Under the pieces are notes generated by a model, which was not told the origin of the DNA, searched no databases, and saw only the letters and a program-made list of their open reading frames with translations. Below are positions 54,523-64,000 of a stretch of 64,000 nucleotides of DNA, piece by piece. Origin of the DNA: Pseudomonas sp. PSKL.D1 (GTDB lineage Bacteria; Pseudomonadota; Gammaproteobacteria; Pseudomonadales; Pseudomonadaceae); NCBI RefSeq assembly GCF_028898945.1, contig NZ_CP118607.1:682001-746000 (forward strand), in the 5' to 3' direction. Made by a program: the position numbers and the translations under genes. Position 1 is the first letter of the stretch, and each line of letters opens with the position of its first letter.

Positions 54523-55875
54523 GTGAACGACACCCTCAATCCGTCAACCCGGACTGAAGGCGACGCGCTTGCCAGCGCTGTAGCCAAAGTCAAACGCCAC
54601 GTCCTGCCGCTGTTCGTCATCATGTTCATCGTCAACTACCTCGACCGGGTCAACATCGGTTTCGTCCGCCCGCACCTGGAAAGTGACCTGGGCATCAGCG
54701 CCGCTGCCTTTGGCTTCGGTGCCGGCCTGTTCTTCATTGGTTATGCCGTGTTCGAAGTGCCATCGAACATGCTGCTTCAGCGCGTGGGTGCGCGGCTGTG
54801 GCTGACCCGCATCATGTTCACCTGGGGGCTGGTGGCCACGGCCATGGCCTTCGTGCAGAACGAAACCCAGTTTTACATCCTGCGATTCCTGCTGGGCGTT
54901 GCCGAAGCGGGCTTTTTCCCGGGTGTGATCTATTACTTCACCCGTTGGCTGCCGGCTGCCGAACGCGGCAAGGCAATCGCCATCTTCCTGAGCGGTTCGG
55001 CACTGGCCTCGCTGATTTCAGGCCCGCTGGCCGGGGCGCTGATGCAGATTCAGGGCATGGGCATGCACGGCTGGCAGTGGATGCTGTTCATCGAAGGCAT
55101 GGCCTCAGTGATTTTGTGCTTCTTCGTGTTCTTCTGGCTCGACTCCAAACCCCACGATGCCAAGTGGCTGAGCAAGGCCGAGCAGGATGCCCTGGTCGAG
55201 ACGATCGACCGCGAGCAGCGTGAGCGTGAAGCCAACGGTGTGGTCAAAACGTCGTCCTGGAGCCTGCTCAAGGACCGCCAGATCGTGCTGTTCTGCGTGA
55301 TCTACTTCTGCATCCAGCTGACCATCTACGCCGCCACCTTCTGGCTGCCGAGCATCATCAAGCGCATGGGCGACCTGACCGATTTGCAGGTCGGCTTCTT
55401 CAACTCCATCCCTTGGCTGATCTCGATTCTGGCCATGTATGCCTTCGCTGCAGGTTCGGCGCGCTGGAAGTTCCAGCAGGCGTGGGTTGCCGCTGCGCTG
55501 GTAGTGGCCGCCATCGGTATGTTCATGTCCACCACCGGTGGCCCGGTGTTCGCCTTTGTGGCTGTGTGCTTTGCCGCCATCGGCTTCAAGTCGGCGTCGT
55601 CGCTGTTCTGGCCGATCCCGCAGGGTTACCTGGATGCACGCATCGCGGCGGCCGTGATTGCCCTGATCAACTCGGTCGGCAACCTTGGCGGTTTCGTTGC
55701 CCCCACCACATTCGGCCTGCTTGAGCAGCACACCGGTTCGATCCAGGGCGGGCTGTATGGCCTGGCCGTGACCTCGGTGCTGGCTGCCATTGCCGTGTTC
55801 TTCGTACGCACTCGCCCAAAGGGTGCAACCACTCCTGATGCCAAGGCGCCTGGCGCCCTGGGCCAGACCCACTGA
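54523..55875 (+). CDS. gudP: MFS transporter, D-glucarate/galactarate type
   Basis: A 450-residue twelve-span carrier of the ACS family with [20 protein letters not shown] in span 1 and a glucarate-transporter-like loop ([20 protein letters not shown]). It is followed after 19 bases by glucarate dehydratase, so its cargo is most likely D-glucarate. It starts at GTG (54523) with GGGAG upstream; a long open leader precedes but lacks family resemblance. Controlled by the GntR regulator at 53560. Confidence 0.9.
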   Translation: MNDTLNPSTRTEGDALASAVAKVKRHVLPLFVIMFIVNYLDRVNIGFVRPHLESDLGISAAAFGFGAGLFFIGYAVFEVPSNMLLQRVGARLWLTRIMFTWGLVATAMAFVQNETQFYILRFLLGVAEAGFFPGVIYYFTRWLPAAERGKAIAIFLSGSALASLISGPLAGALMQIQGMGMHGWQWMLFIEGMASVILCFFVFFWLDSKPHDAKWLSKAEQDALVETIDREQREREANGVVKTSSWSLLKDRQIVLFCVIYFCIQLTIYAATFWLPSIIKRMGDLTDLQVGFFNSIPWLISILAMYAFAAGSARWKFQQAWVAAALVVAAIGMFMSTTGGPVFAFVAVCFAAIGFKSASSLFWPIPQGYLDARIAAAVIALINSVGNLGGFVAPTTFGLLEQHTGSIQGGLYGLAVTSVLAAIAVFFVRTRPKGATTPDAKAPGALGQTH

Positions 55876-55894
55876 TGACTGCGAGACAACAACC

Positions 55895-57250
55895 ATGAAT
55901 ATGCAGACGACCCCCGCCCTCCACACAGGCACCCCAGTGGTTACCGACCTGCGTGTGATCCCCGTGGCCGGCCACGACAGCATGCTGCTCAACCTCAGTG
56001 GTGCGCACGGCCCGTTCTTTACCCGTAACGTGGTGGTGCTGCGTGACAGCGCTGGCAACACTGGCCTGGGCGAAGTGCCCGGTGGCGAGAAGATCCGCCA
56101 AACCCTCGAAGACGCTCGCAGCCTGGTGGTCGGCCAGCCAATCGGCCACTACCAGCGTGTGCTCAATGCCATGCGCCAGACCTTCGCCAACCGCGACTCG
56201 GCTGGCCGTGGCCTGCAAACCTTCGACCTGCGCATTACCGTGCACGCCGTAACTGCCATCGAGTCGGCACTGCTCGACTTGCTCGGCCAGCACCTGAACG
56301 TGCCAATGGCCGCGCTGCTTGGTGAAGGGCAACAGCGTGATGCGGTGAAAATGCTGGGCTATCTGTTCTACATTGGCGACCGCCAGCAGACTGACCTGGC
56401 CTACCGCAACGAGGCCGAAGCCGACAACGACTGGTTCCGCCTGCGCCACGAAAAAGCCCTCACCCCAGAGGCTGTGGTACGCCTGGCCGAAGCGGCGGAG
56501 CAGCGTTATGGCTTCAGCGACTTCAAGCTCAAAGGCGGCGTACTGCGCGGCGAAGAAGAGATGGAAGCCGTGACCGCCCTGGCCGAACGCTTCCCGCATG
56601 CGCGCATCACCCTCGACCCGAACGGCGCCTGGTCGCTGAAGGAAGCAATTGCCCTGTGCCGCGACAAGCACGATGTGCTGGCTTACGCCGAAGACCCGTG
56701 CGGCGCCGAAAACGGTTACTCCGGCCGTGAAGTGATGGCCGAGTTCCGTCGTGCAACCGGCCTGCCGACCGCCACTAACATGATCGCCACCGACTGGCGC
56801 CAGATGGGCCATGCCATCCAGTTGCAGTCGGTGGACATTCCGCTGGCCGACCCGCACTTCTGGACCTTGCAGGGTTCGGTGCGTGTGGCGCAAATGTGCA
56901 ATGACTGGGGCCTGACCTGGGGCTCGCACTCGAACAACCACTTCGACATTTCGCTGGCCATGTTCACCCAGGTGGCGGCTGCGGCGCCGGGTGACATCAC
57001 CGCAATCGACACACACTGGATCTGGCAGGACGGCCAGCGCCTGACCCGCGACCCGCTGCGCATCGTCGACGGCCACGTACGCGTGCCGGAGCGCCCGGGG
57101 TTGGGTGTGGAGCTGGATGAAGACCAGTTGGCCAAGGCCCATGAGTGCTACCGCAACATGGGGCTGGGTGCGCGTGATGACAGCGTGGCGATGCAGCTTT
57201 TGATTCCAGGCTGGAGCTTCGATAACAAACGGCCTTGCCTGGTGCGTTAA
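55895..57250 (+). CDS. gudD: Glucarate dehydratase
   Basis: Removes water from D-glucarate or L-idarate to give 5-keto-4-deoxy-glucarate. The 451-residue enolase-superfamily protein has the catalytic Lys in [11 protein letters not shown], metal ligands in TLDPNGAW and [20 protein letters not shown], and the catalytic His in [11 protein letters not shown]. The later enzymes of the pathway are not in this window. It starts at ATG 55895. Confidence 0.95.
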   Translation: MNMQTTPALHTGTPVVTDLRVIPVAGHDSMLLNLSGAHGPFFTRNVVVLRDSAGNTGLGEVPGGEKIRQTLEDARSLVVGQPIGHYQRVLNAMRQTFANRDSAGRGLQTFDLRITVHAVTAIESALLDLLGQHLNVPMAALLGEGQQRDAVKMLGYLFYIGDRQQTDLAYRNEAEADNDWFRLRHEKALTPEAVVRLAEAAEQRYGFSDFKLKGGVLRGEEEMEAVTALAERFPHARITLDPNGAWSLKEAIALCRDKHDVLAYAEDPCGAENGYSGREVMAEFRRATGLPTATNMIATDWRQMGHAIQLQSVDIPLADPHFWTLQGSVRVAQMCNDWGLTWGSHSNNHFDISLAMFTQVAAAAPGDITAIDTHWIWQDGQRLTRDPLRIVDGHVRVPERPGLGVELDEDQLAKAHECYRNMGLGARDDSVAMQLLIPGWSFDNKRPCLVR

Positions 57251-57264
57251 GGCATCTGGCCCTA

Positions 57265-57326
57265 TCGCGGCTGAAGCCGCTCCTACAGGGAGTATGCAAC
57301 CCCTGTAGGAGCGGCTTTAGCCGCGA
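57265..57326. repeat. Inverted pair of REP elements
   Basis: REP units at 57265-57287 and 57304-57326, opposite in orientation, with internal stems GCGGCT/AGCCGC. They separate gudD from the convergent LysR gene. Confidence 0.85.
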
Positions 57327-57341
57327 TGAGGCCGGCACAGG

Positions 57342-58229
57342 CTACCCGCCCTCGAAAAACGCCCGTGCCATCGCCACAAAAGCCCCGAGCACCGGGTTCG
57401 GATTATCCCGGCAATACGCCAGAAAAATCTCCGCCTGCTGGTCCGTCCCCGCCAGTGGCTTGAACACCACGTTCTCCAGCCGCAATGCCTGCGCCGAAGC
57501 CGGCACTACTGCGCACCCCAGCCCCACATTCACCAGCCCGAGGATCGAATGCGTCTGCCCCAGCTGGTGCTGATAGCGCGGCTTCACTTCATGGCGGGCG
57601 AACAGGTTGGCAATGCGGTCGTGGAAGTAGCGCCCCTCGTTGGCGCTGTACATCACGAACGGCTGATCGTCGAAATCCCCAGGTTTGATGCGCTCGCGTG
57701 CGGCCAGCGGATGGCCAGCGGGCAGGGCCGCCAAAAAGGGTTCGCGATGGATCGGCAGGTATTCCACCCGTGCGCTCGGCAACACCTGACGCACCAGGCC
57801 GACATCGATCAGGCCGGCTTCCAGGTCATGCACCTGAGTGGCCGAAATACGCTCGCTGAGCACCAGTTCGATGTCTGGCAGTGTGTGCCCGGCATGTACC
57901 AGCAACCGCGGGATCATGTTGTACGCACCCACCGCCGTGAAGCCCAACGTCAGCCGGCCGGCCTCGCCGTGGGCGATGCGCCGCGCGGATTGGCTGGCCG
58001 ATTCCGTGATTTGCAGGATACGCCGGGCATCTTCCAGAAAGCTCTGCCCAGCCAGGGTAAGCCTTGCCTGGCGGTTGTTGCGTTCAAGCAGCAGCACGCC
58101 GAGGGCATGTTCCAGCAGTTGAATCTGGCGGCTCAGTGGCGGTTGGGTCATGTGCAGGCGGGTGGCGGCGCGGCCGAAATGCAGCTCTTCGGCCACCGCG
58201 ACGAAGCAGCGCAGCTGGTGCAGCTCCAT
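57342..58229 (-). CDS. LysR family transcriptional regulator
   Basis: A 295-residue regulator starting MELHQLRCFVAVAEELHFGR, with an N-terminal winged helix (AATRLHMTQPPLSRQIQLLE) and an effector domain typical of the type. It is divergent from the 2-hydroxyacid dehydrogenase, and probably regulates it and the transporter that follows. The spacer contains the palindrome TTCAATTCCTGAA near 58232-58244. Confidence 0.9.
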   Translation of the reverse strand: MELHQLRCFVAVAEELHFGRAATRLHMTQPPLSRQIQLLEHALGVLLLERNNRQARLTLAGQSFLEDARRILQITESASQSARRIAHGEAGRLTLGFTAVGAYNMIPRLLVHAGHTLPDIELVLSERISATQVHDLEAGLIDVGLVRQVLPSARVEYLPIHREPFLAALPAGHPLAARERIKPGDFDDQPFVMYSANEGRYFHDRIANLFARHEVKPRYQHQLGQTHSILGLVNVGLGCAVVPASAQALRLENVVFKPLAGTDQQAEIFLAYCRDNPNPVLGAFVAMARAFFEGG

Positions 58230-58331
58230 GATTCAATTCCTGAATTATTCGATCCAGTATCTATATTAGACCTGTATCAAAAGCCAGCCTAGGATCGACC
58301 CAAGACTTTCAAAACTGCCGGATGCAAAGCC

Positions 58332-59285
58332 ATGAATAATCACAACAAGGCACCCGTCGACATTTTGCTGACCCAGCCTGTGCCAGAGGCCATCGATGCC
58401 GAGCTGGTCAGTGCCTATGCCGTGCATCGCCTGTACCAGCACGCCGAGCCGCAGCAACTGCTGCGCGAAGTGGGCCCGCGCATTCGCGGTGTCGTCACCG
58501 GTGGTGCCAAGGGCTTGTCCAACGCGCTGATGGATCAACTGCCCGCCCTGCAAATCATCGCCATCAGCGGCATCGGTACCGATGCTGTCGACCTGCGCCA
58601 TGCGGCAAGCCGTGGCATCCAGGTCACCACCACACCGGGTGTGCTCACCGATGACGTTGCCGACATGGCACTGGGCCTGATCATCAACACCCTGCGCCGT
58701 ATGGGCGAAGGGGAGAGGTTGGTGCGCGATGGTTTGTGGGGCACGGTCAACCTGCCGCTGGCGCGCAAAGTCAGTGGCATCGAACTGGGTATCGTCGGGC
58801 TGGGGCAGGTGGGCAAGGCCATTGCCCAGCGTGCGGCGGCATTCAACATGCGCATTGCCTATAACGGCCGCCGCGAACAGCCCGAGAGTGGTTACCGTTA
58901 CGAGCCTGACCTGGTCGAGCTGGCGCGTTCAGTGGATGTACTGGTGCTGGCCGCCTCTGCGGACGGCGGGCAGGTGCTGGTGACCGCCGAAGTGCTTGAG
59001 GCGCTAGGCCCCGAGGGTTATCTGGTCAACGTCGCGCGCGGCAAGCTGGTGGATGAAGCGGCGCTGGTCGAGGCCCTGCGCGAACAGCGCATTGCCGGGG
59101 CCGGGCTGGATGTGTTCGTCGACGAGCCGAACGTGCCGGAGGCGCTGCGTGATTTGAACCATGTCAGTTTGCAGCCGCATCGCGGTAGCGCCACCCAGCA
59201 GACCCGGCTGGAGATGGGGCGGATGGTGCTGCAAAACCTTCAGGCATCCTTCCGAGGTGAGCTGCCGCCCAATCGGGTGATTTGA
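58332..59285 (+). CDS. D-isomer-specific 2-hydroxyacid dehydrogenase
   Basis: A 317-residue NAD(P)-dependent reductase. The Rossmann motif is GIVGLGQVGKAIAQRA; the catalytic Arg is in ISGIGTDAVDLRHAA or VNVARGKLVDEAALV, Glu in DVFVDEPNVPEAL, His in LQPHRGSATQQ. The family includes hydroxypyruvate and 2-ketogluconate reductases; the exact substrate is open. It is likely in one unit with the MFS gene 70 bases downstream, under the divergent LysR. Confidence 0.9.
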   Translation: MNNHNKAPVDILLTQPVPEAIDAELVSAYAVHRLYQHAEPQQLLREVGPRIRGVVTGGAKGLSNALMDQLPALQIIAISGIGTDAVDLRHAASRGIQVTTTPGVLTDDVADMALGLIINTLRRMGEGERLVRDGLWGTVNLPLARKVSGIELGIVGLGQVGKAIAQRAAAFNMRIAYNGRREQPESGYRYEPDLVELARSVDVLVLAASADGGQVLVTAEVLEALGPEGYLVNVARGKLVDEAALVEALREQRIAGAGLDVFVDEPNVPEALRDLNHVSLQPHRGSATQQTRLEMGRMVLQNLQASFRGELPPNRVI

Positions 59286-59355
59286 TTCGAGGCCCACAGG
59301 CCGAACCTTCTCTGCACAAAAACAATCGCTTCCATCGAGAAGCAAGAGGGTCACC

Positions 59356-60699
59356 ATGAACAGCAAATCCGCCACCGCCGCTTCGCAGGCCGTGGCCGGG
59401 ATCGGGCGTCATCGCTTCCTGGTCCTGGCACTGATTTTCGTCATTACTGTCATCAACTACGCCGACCGCGCCACGCTGTCGATCACCGGCACCGAGGTGC
59501 TCAAGGACCTGGGCCTGGACCCGGTCATGCTGGGCATGATCTTTTCTGCTTTCGCCTGGGCCTACGCCCTTGGTCAAGTGCCCGGCGGCTGGCTGCTCGA
59601 CCGCTTTGGCGCACGCCGGGTGTACGGCATCAGCCTGATCCTCTGGTCACTGTTCACCTTGCTGCAGGGCACGGTTGGCTGGATGGGCCTGGCGGGAGTG
59701 TCGGCAGCAGTGGCGTTGTTCTCCATGCGCTTCATGCTCGGCTTGGTGGAGTCGCCAGCCTTCCCGGCCAACTCACGCATCGTCAGCTGCTGGTTCCCCA
59801 CCAGCGAGCGCGGCACGGCCTCCGCTTTGTTCAACTCGGCGCAGTACATGGCAGTGGTGGTGTTTGCCCCGCTGATGGCCTGGATGACGCATGCGCTTAG
59901 CTGGGAGCAGGTGTTCATCTGGATGGGCGTGCTGGGCCTGCTGCTGAGCGTGGTGTGGTTCAAGCTTTACCACGAGCCACACAATGCGCCGGGCCTGAGC
60001 CGCGAAGAACTCGACTACATGCGTGAAGGCGGCGCACTGGTCGACCTGGAGAAAGAACGCAAGACTGCCAAGGCCAAACCGACCCGCGCCGAGGTGGCGC
60101 AACTGTTCACCAGCCGCAACCTGTGGGCGGTGTACATGGGCCAGTACTGCATCACTGCGCTCACCTACTTCTTCATCACCTGGTTCCCGATCTACCTGAT
60201 CAAGGGCCGCGGCATGACCATCATGGAAGCCGGCTGGGTTGCTGCGCTGCCGGCCATCTGCGGGTTCACCGGGGGCATTCTGGGAGGGTTCATTTCCGAC
60301 TGCCTGATCCGCCGTGGGGTGCATCCGTCCAAGGCACGCAAAACCCCGTTTGTGATCGGTATGGCGCTGTCCACCACGCTGGTGCTGGCCAACTATGTCG
60401 ACGGCAATGCTGCAGTGATTGCGCTGATGACCCTGGCCTTCTTCGGCAAAGGCTTGGCGGCGGTGGGCTGGGCGGTGCTGTCGGATGTGGCACCGAAGAA
60501 AATGGTCGGCCTGTGTGGTGGCGTGTTCAACGGCATCGGCAACGTTGCCGGCATCGTCACCCCGCTGGTGATTGGTTATGTGGTGGCCAGCACTGGCTCG
60601 TTCCACAACGCACTCTGGTTCGTGGCCGCCCATGGCGTGCTGGGGATCCTCGCTTACCTGTTGCTCGCCCGGCGCTTCGAGCGTACCGGACAGGCGTAG
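59356..60699 (+). CDS. MFS transporter, glucarate/galactarate-like or 2-ketogluconate-like
   Basis: A 447-residue twelve-span ACS-family carrier with NYADRATLSITGTEVLKDLG in span 1, GGWLLDRFGARRVYG as the MFS motif and LGLVESPAFPANSRIVSCWF in span 4. It resembles the GudP/GarP group, but its partner is a 2-hydroxyacid dehydrogenase, which suggests a related hexonate or hexarate. A strong terminator follows. Confidence 0.87.
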   Translation: MNSKSATAASQAVAGIGRHRFLVLALIFVITVINYADRATLSITGTEVLKDLGLDPVMLGMIFSAFAWAYALGQVPGGWLLDRFGARRVYGISLILWSLFTLLQGTVGWMGLAGVSAAVALFSMRFMLGLVESPAFPANSRIVSCWFPTSERGTASALFNSAQYMAVVVFAPLMAWMTHALSWEQVFIWMGVLGLLLSVVWFKLYHEPHNAPGLSREELDYMREGGALVDLEKERKTAKAKPTRAEVAQLFTSRNLWAVYMGQYCITALTYFFITWFPIYLIKGRGMTIMEAGWVAALPAICGFTGGILGGFISDCLIRRGVHPSKARKTPFVIGMALSTTLVLANYVDGNAAVIALMTLAFFGKGLAAVGWAVLSDVAPKKMVGLCGGVFNGIGNVAGIVTPLVIGYVVASTGSFHNALWFVAAHGVLGILAYLLLARRFERTGQA

Positions 60700-60720
60700 G
60701 CAGACGCCTGAGCAACAGAG

Positions 60721-60744
60721 GCCCCGGGAGACCGGGGCTTTTTT
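60721..60744 (+). terminator. Rho-independent terminator of the MFS gene
   Basis: GCCCCGG (60721-60727) and CCGGGGC (60732-60738) pair perfectly around GAGA and are followed by six T. Confidence 0.9.
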
Positions 60745-60949
60745 GTGGGTGTAGAAAAAGGCCGACACAGGCAAACCACACCCAGGTAAAAAACAAAACC
60801 TCCAAACGCCCACCTGGCGCGATCAGGCATGCCATCCCCCGCATCTGGCGTTAATGGAAATGCCCTGTCGTGATCGAACAGTTCCGGGGCGTTCTCGTGT
60901 AATTTCCTACAGCCCCACGCAGCTTAAATGAACCCCGAACTGCGCTGGT

Positions 60950-61000
60950 ACGTTGCTCTGTGACGCGTTTAGAAGTTCAACAACAGAGCGCGAGTAACGT
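60950..61000. promoter_or_regulatory. Nested inverted repeat upstream of the permease
   Basis: GCTCTGT (60955-60961) and ACAGAGC (60983-60989) are perfect inverted copies, and outside them ACGTT (60950-60954) pairs with AACGT (60996-61000). It is 83 bases upstream of the start; it could be an operator or leader stem. Confidence 0.4.
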
Positions 61001-61082
61001 GTCGACTTATTGATTTGAAAGGAGATATTTTCGCCTACGCCTGCCCGTCCTTCCTTGTGTCAGCAAAAAGAGAACAACATCA

Positions 61083-62474
61083 ATGAACACCGTGGGATCT
61101 GATGGCAACCTTGCGCAAGGGTTCAAGCCACGTCATGTAACGATGCTGTCCATCGCGGGCATCATCGGCGCCGGTCTTTTCGTAGGCTCCGGGCACGCCA
61201 TTGCGGCGGCCGGGCCAGCCACCATAATTTCCTACTTCGTGGCCGGCACCCTGGTGGTACTGGTCATGCGCATGCTCGGCGAAATGGCCGTGGCGCACCC
61301 CGATACCGGTTCGTTCTCCACCTACGCCGACCAGGCCATCGGCCGTTGGGCCGGGTACACCATCGGCTGGCTGTATTGGTGGTTCTGGGTGTTGGTGATC
61401 CCGATCGAAGCATTGGCGGCGGGGCATGTGCTCAACGCCTGGTTCCCCGATATCCCGAGCTGGATCTTTGCCTTGGCATCGGTGCTGTTGCTGGCAGGCA
61501 CCAACCTGTTCAGCGTGGCCAAGTACGGCGAGTTCGAGTTCTGGTTTGCAATCCTGAAGGTAACTGCGATTCTGGGCTTTATCGGCCTGGGCTTCGCAGC
61601 CCTGATGGGCTGGTTGCCGAACCGAGAGGTCAGCGGCCTGAGCACCCTGATGGCTGAGCATGGCGGCTTTGCGCCCAAGGGTTGGGCGGCGGTGGTGGGG
61701 GCGTTCATCACCGTGATGTTCAGCTTTATCGGCACCGAGGCAGTGACCATCGCCGCCTCCGAGTCCAGCGACCCTTCACGCAACATTGCCAAGGCGACCC
61801 GCTCGGTGATCTGGCGTATCAGCACCTTCTACATCCTGTCGATCTTCGTGATCATCTCGGTGGTGCCGTGGAATGACCCACAGCTGGCGGTGGTCGGCTC
61901 GTACCAGCGCGCACTGGAAATCATGAACATCCCCAACGCCGGCTTCATGGTCGACCTGGTGGTGTTGGTGGCCGTGACCAGCTGCATGAACTCGTCGATC
62001 TACATCGCCTCGCGGATGATGTATTCGCTGGCCAAGCGCGGCGACGCCCCGGCCTTCCTCAACAAGACGTCCAAGGTTGGGGTACCGCGTGCGGCAGTGT
62101 TCGGCAGCACCCTGATCGGCGCCGCCATCGCCATCCTCAACTACTTCGCACCCAAGGGCGTGTTCGAGTTTTTGCTGGCCAGCTCCGGTGCCATCGCGCT
62201 GCTGGTGTACATGGTCATCGCCATTTCACAGCTGCGCATGCGCCGCCGCCTGGAGCGCGAGAACACCGAGCTGAAGTTCCGCATGTGGCTGTTCCCGTAC
62301 CTGACCTGGGCGGTGATCATCTTCATCGCGGCGGCGTTGGCGGTGATGATGTACACGCCTGAGCACCGGGCGGAGGTGAGTTCTACGTTGGGCCTGGCGA
62401 TCGTGATTTCCTTCTTGGGGATTGTCACGTCGCGGGGGCATGCGCAGGTGGTGGGGGCGCGGTCGATGGGGTAG
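61083..62474 (+). CDS. gabP: Amino-acid permease of the GabP type (APC superfamily)
   Basis: A 463-residue carrier with about twelve spans. Landmarks of the amino-acid transporter family: IAGIIGAGLFVGSGHAIAAA in span 1, MLGEMAVAHPDTGSFSTYAD, FSFIGTEAVTIAASESSDPS and NSSIYIASRMMYSLAKRGDA. Best resemblance is to GABA permease. The gabD/gabT genes are not adjacent, so the substrate is inferred from similarity only. Confidence 0.87.
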   Translation: MNTVGSDGNLAQGFKPRHVTMLSIAGIIGAGLFVGSGHAIAAAGPATIISYFVAGTLVVLVMRMLGEMAVAHPDTGSFSTYADQAIGRWAGYTIGWLYWWFWVLVIPIEALAAGHVLNAWFPDIPSWIFALASVLLLAGTNLFSVAKYGEFEFWFAILKVTAILGFIGLGFAALMGWLPNREVSGLSTLMAEHGGFAPKGWAAVVGAFITVMFSFIGTEAVTIAASESSDPSRNIAKATRSVIWRISTFYILSIFVIISVVPWNDPQLAVVGSYQRALEIMNIPNAGFMVDLVVLVAVTSCMNSSIYIASRMMYSLAKRGDAPAFLNKTSKVGVPRAAVFGSTLIGAAIAILNYFAPKGVFEFLLASSGAIALLVYMVIAISQLRMRRRLERENTELKFRMWLFPYLTWAVIIFIAAALAVMMYTPEHRAEVSSTLGLAIVISFLGIVTSRGHAQVVGARSMG

Positions 62475-62499
62475 TGGGTTTACCTTGCTGTGAAGCGAA

Positions 62500-62527
62500 G
62501 GGCGCCAGTGGATGGGCGCCCTTTTTT
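62500..62527 (+). terminator. Rho-independent terminator of the permease gene
   Basis: GGGCGCC (62500-62506) and GGCGCCC (62515-62521) pair perfectly and are followed by six T. Confidence 0.9.
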
Positions 62528-62621
62528 GTATCAGCACTGCTGACACATTTTTCCCGGAGAAAGTCTCACCGCTGGTGAGACAAATGATGCCGTTCTATTT
62601 TCATGAAATTAGCTGAAAATA

Positions 62622-62640
62622 AATGAGGTGGTTTCTCATT
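62622..62640. promoter_or_regulatory. Inverted repeat, candidate Fur box of the receptor gene
   Basis: AATGAG (62622-62627) and CTCATT (62635-62640) are perfect inverted copies spanning 19 bases in an A/T-rich stretch 68 bases before the receptor start. The size and place fit a Fur site, but the match to the classical consensus is only partial. Confidence 0.4.
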
Positions 62641-62707
62641 CTCGTACGACCTCTAGGGAAGGCCGGAATACAGGCCAGTCTGCTGACCCCCTTTACGGAG
62701 CGAGAAA

Positions 62708-64000
62708 ATGAGTTCGTCACTGGTACCACAGCGCCATCCTTTGAACCGTGCCATTCAGGGTGCACTGTTGGGTTTGATCGTCAGCAGCAGCGCGCTGCCG
62801 GCGCTGGCGCAAGATTCGGCCGATGGCCAAAGTAGCCAGGTTCAGCAGTGGAACATTCCAGCAGGCCCACTGGCACCGGCGCTCGACCGCTTCGCGCGTG
62901 AGGCGGGTGTCAGCCTGTCCTACGACGCCGCCAGCGTCGCCAACCACACCACGCCGGGTGTGAGTGGCACGTTCGATACCTCGACCGCACTGACCCTGCT
63001 GCTGCAGGGCAGCGACCTGCAGATCGAACCACAAAGCGCCAATGCCTACCTGCTGCTGCCTCAGGCAACGGCCGCCGGCCCGCTCGAACTCGACGCAACC
63101 TCCGTGGACGACTACCGCCTCGCGCCGGTCATCATCAATGCCAAGGTCAAGGCAGAAGCCGACGACGACATCAACTCGGTTGTAGCCAAGGAATTGTGGG
63201 TTGGCGGTAAAGTCGCCACCAGCATCCTCAACACCCCGGCGTCCGTGTCCGTCGTCACCCGCAAGGAAATGGAACAGCGCAGCGTCAGCACCACCGAAGA
63301 AGCGCTGCAGTACACCCCCGGCGTGGTCAGCGACTACTACGGTTCGGACGACCGCAACGACTACTTCCTGATCCGCGGCTTCCAGGCCACCACCTACCGC
63401 GACGGTCTCACCTTGAGCTCGATGCGCGGCGTGCGCGAAGAGCCGTTCGCCTATGAACGCATCGAAATTCTGCGCGGCGCCAACTCCACCCTGTTCGGCC
63501 CGGCAGACCCAGGCGGCTCGGTGAATTTCGTGAGCAAGAAGCCGCGCTTCGAATCCTTCGGCCAAGGCTACGTGACCTACGGCTCGTACGACCATGCCGA
63601 AACCGGCATCGACGTGGGCGACGCCCTGAACGAAGACAAGACCGTGGCCGGCCGCTTCACCGCCAAGATCCAGAACAGCGACCGCGAATACGACCACTCG
63701 CAAGACGACAGCCGCTTCGTGATGGGCGGCCTCACCTGGGCGCCAACCGACTTCACCTCGGCCACCATGGTGCTGGACTACCTGAAAACCAACAGCTCGC
63801 CCAACAGCGGCGGCTACCCGCTGGACAAGGAATACGACCGCAGCGATTTCTTCGGTGAACCCGGTTACAACTTCCACGACGTCGAGCGCACCAGCCTTAG
63901 CGGCAACATTACCCACGACTTCGACAACGGCTTCGTGCTGCGCAGCAACCTGCGTTACAGCGAGTTGACCGACGATTTCGGCTACACCTACCTGAGCGAC
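62708..64000 (+). CDS. TonB-dependent siderophore receptor with STN signalling domain (3' end outside the window)
   Basis: Outer-membrane receptor, 431 residues visible. After a signal peptide (SSSALPALAQ) comes an STN domain (WNIPAGPLAPALDRFAREAG, LLLQGSDLQIEPQ), which in FpvA- or FecA-type proteins talks to an anti-sigma factor. The plug domain follows (TPASVSVVTRKEMEQRSV, GFQATTYRDGLTL, IEILRGANSTLFGPADPGGS, VNFVSKKP), then the first barrel strands. No ecf sigma or anti-sigma gene precedes it in the window; they could be downstream. The ATG at 62708 follows GGAGCGAGAAA. Confidence 0.92.
   Translation, partial: MSSSLVPQRHPLNRAIQGALLGLIVSSSALPALAQDSADGQSSQVQQWNIPAGPLAPALDRFAREAGVSLSYDAASVANHTTPGVSGTFDTSTALTLLLQGSDLQIEPQSANAYLLLPQATAAGPLELDATSVDDYRLAPVIINAKVKAEADDDINSVVAKELWVGGKVATSILNTPASVSVVTRKEMEQRSVSTTEEALQYTPGVVSDYYGSDDRNDYFLIRGFQATTYRDGLTLSSMRGVREEPFAYERIEILRGANSTLFGPADPGGSVNFVSKKPRFESFGQGYVTYGSYDHAETGIDVGDALNEDKTVAGRFTAKIQNSDREYDHSQDDSRFVMGGLTWAPTDFTSATMVLDYLKTNSSPNSGGYPLDKEYDRSDFFGEPGYNFHDVERTSLSGNITHDFDNGFVLRSNLRYSELTDDFGYTYLSD

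Larger units (their letters stand above)
60700..61082. other. 383-base region between the MFS gene and the GABA-permease gene
   Basis: It holds the terminator at 60721-60744 and a nested inverted repeat at 60950-61000. No protein gene is convincing here. The rest shows no structure that I can name. Confidence 0.7.

Overview
The window is ordinary chromosome of a fluorescent pseudomonad, most like the Pseudomonas putida group. The reasons are the high GC content, the gene order mrdA-rodA-mltB-rlpA-dacA-ybeD-lipB-lipA and leuS-lptE-holA, and the many short palindromic REP elements that share the core GGAGCGG. I see no prophage, plasmid backbone, CRISPR array, tRNA, rRNA or insertion sequence. 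The names given rest on reading motifs and family resemblance; no database search was run.

Layout. Positions 1-8154 (+) hold a cell-wall elongation and lipoate block: PBP2 (cut by the window edge), RodA, a lytic transglycosylase, RlpA, the D,D-carboxypeptidase DacA, then YbeD, LipB and LipA. Positions 8235-12623 hold an LD-carboxypeptidase, a second MltB-type transglycosylase, a very short arfA gene with a hairpin inside its coding sequence, holA and lptE. Positions 12684-24732 are mostly minus strand: leuS, the phoH-ybeY-corC-lnt operon (without miaB in its usual place), hemL and thiE-thiD. Positions 24998-30944 (+) hold a 7TMR-DISM sensor kinase, aidB, amn and rluE. Positions 31000-35943 hold small envelope genes, an Lrp-type regulator, a structured intergenic region that looks like a small RNA, and hrpB.

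Positions 36194-41452 look accessory: an MFS carrier, a LysR regulator, an amidase-signature enzyme and D-serine ammonia-lyase, all on the plus strand. They suggest uptake and breakdown of an amide that yields D-serine. This is followed by two adjacent minus-strand genes that are paralogues of each other and belong to no family I know (41469-42508). Positions 42600-53550 are mixed housekeeping genes: YciC-like, DUF2076, NYN, Lrp plus EamA exporter, RhlE, a HI0933-type flavoprotein, a histone-deacetylase-fold enzyme, GNAT, TesB, a HAD phosphatase and a zinc-free MDR oxidoreductase. Positions 53560-60699 carry sugar-acid catabolism: a FadR-type GntR regulator with two matching palindromes, a glucarate-type transporter, glucarate dehydratase, then a LysR regulator, a 2-hydroxyacid dehydrogenase and a second transporter. 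The end holds a GabP-type permease and the first part of a TonB-dependent siderophore receptor with a signalling (STN) domain.

The points most worth a second look are the internal hairpin of arfA (programmed nonstop mRNA), the tandem unknown paralogues with a nested hairpin upstream, the unassigned structured RNA at about 31800-32012, the amidase-DsdA cluster, a cluster of perfect DnaA boxes at 48651-49251, and two genes whose last codons and stop are supplied by a REP element.
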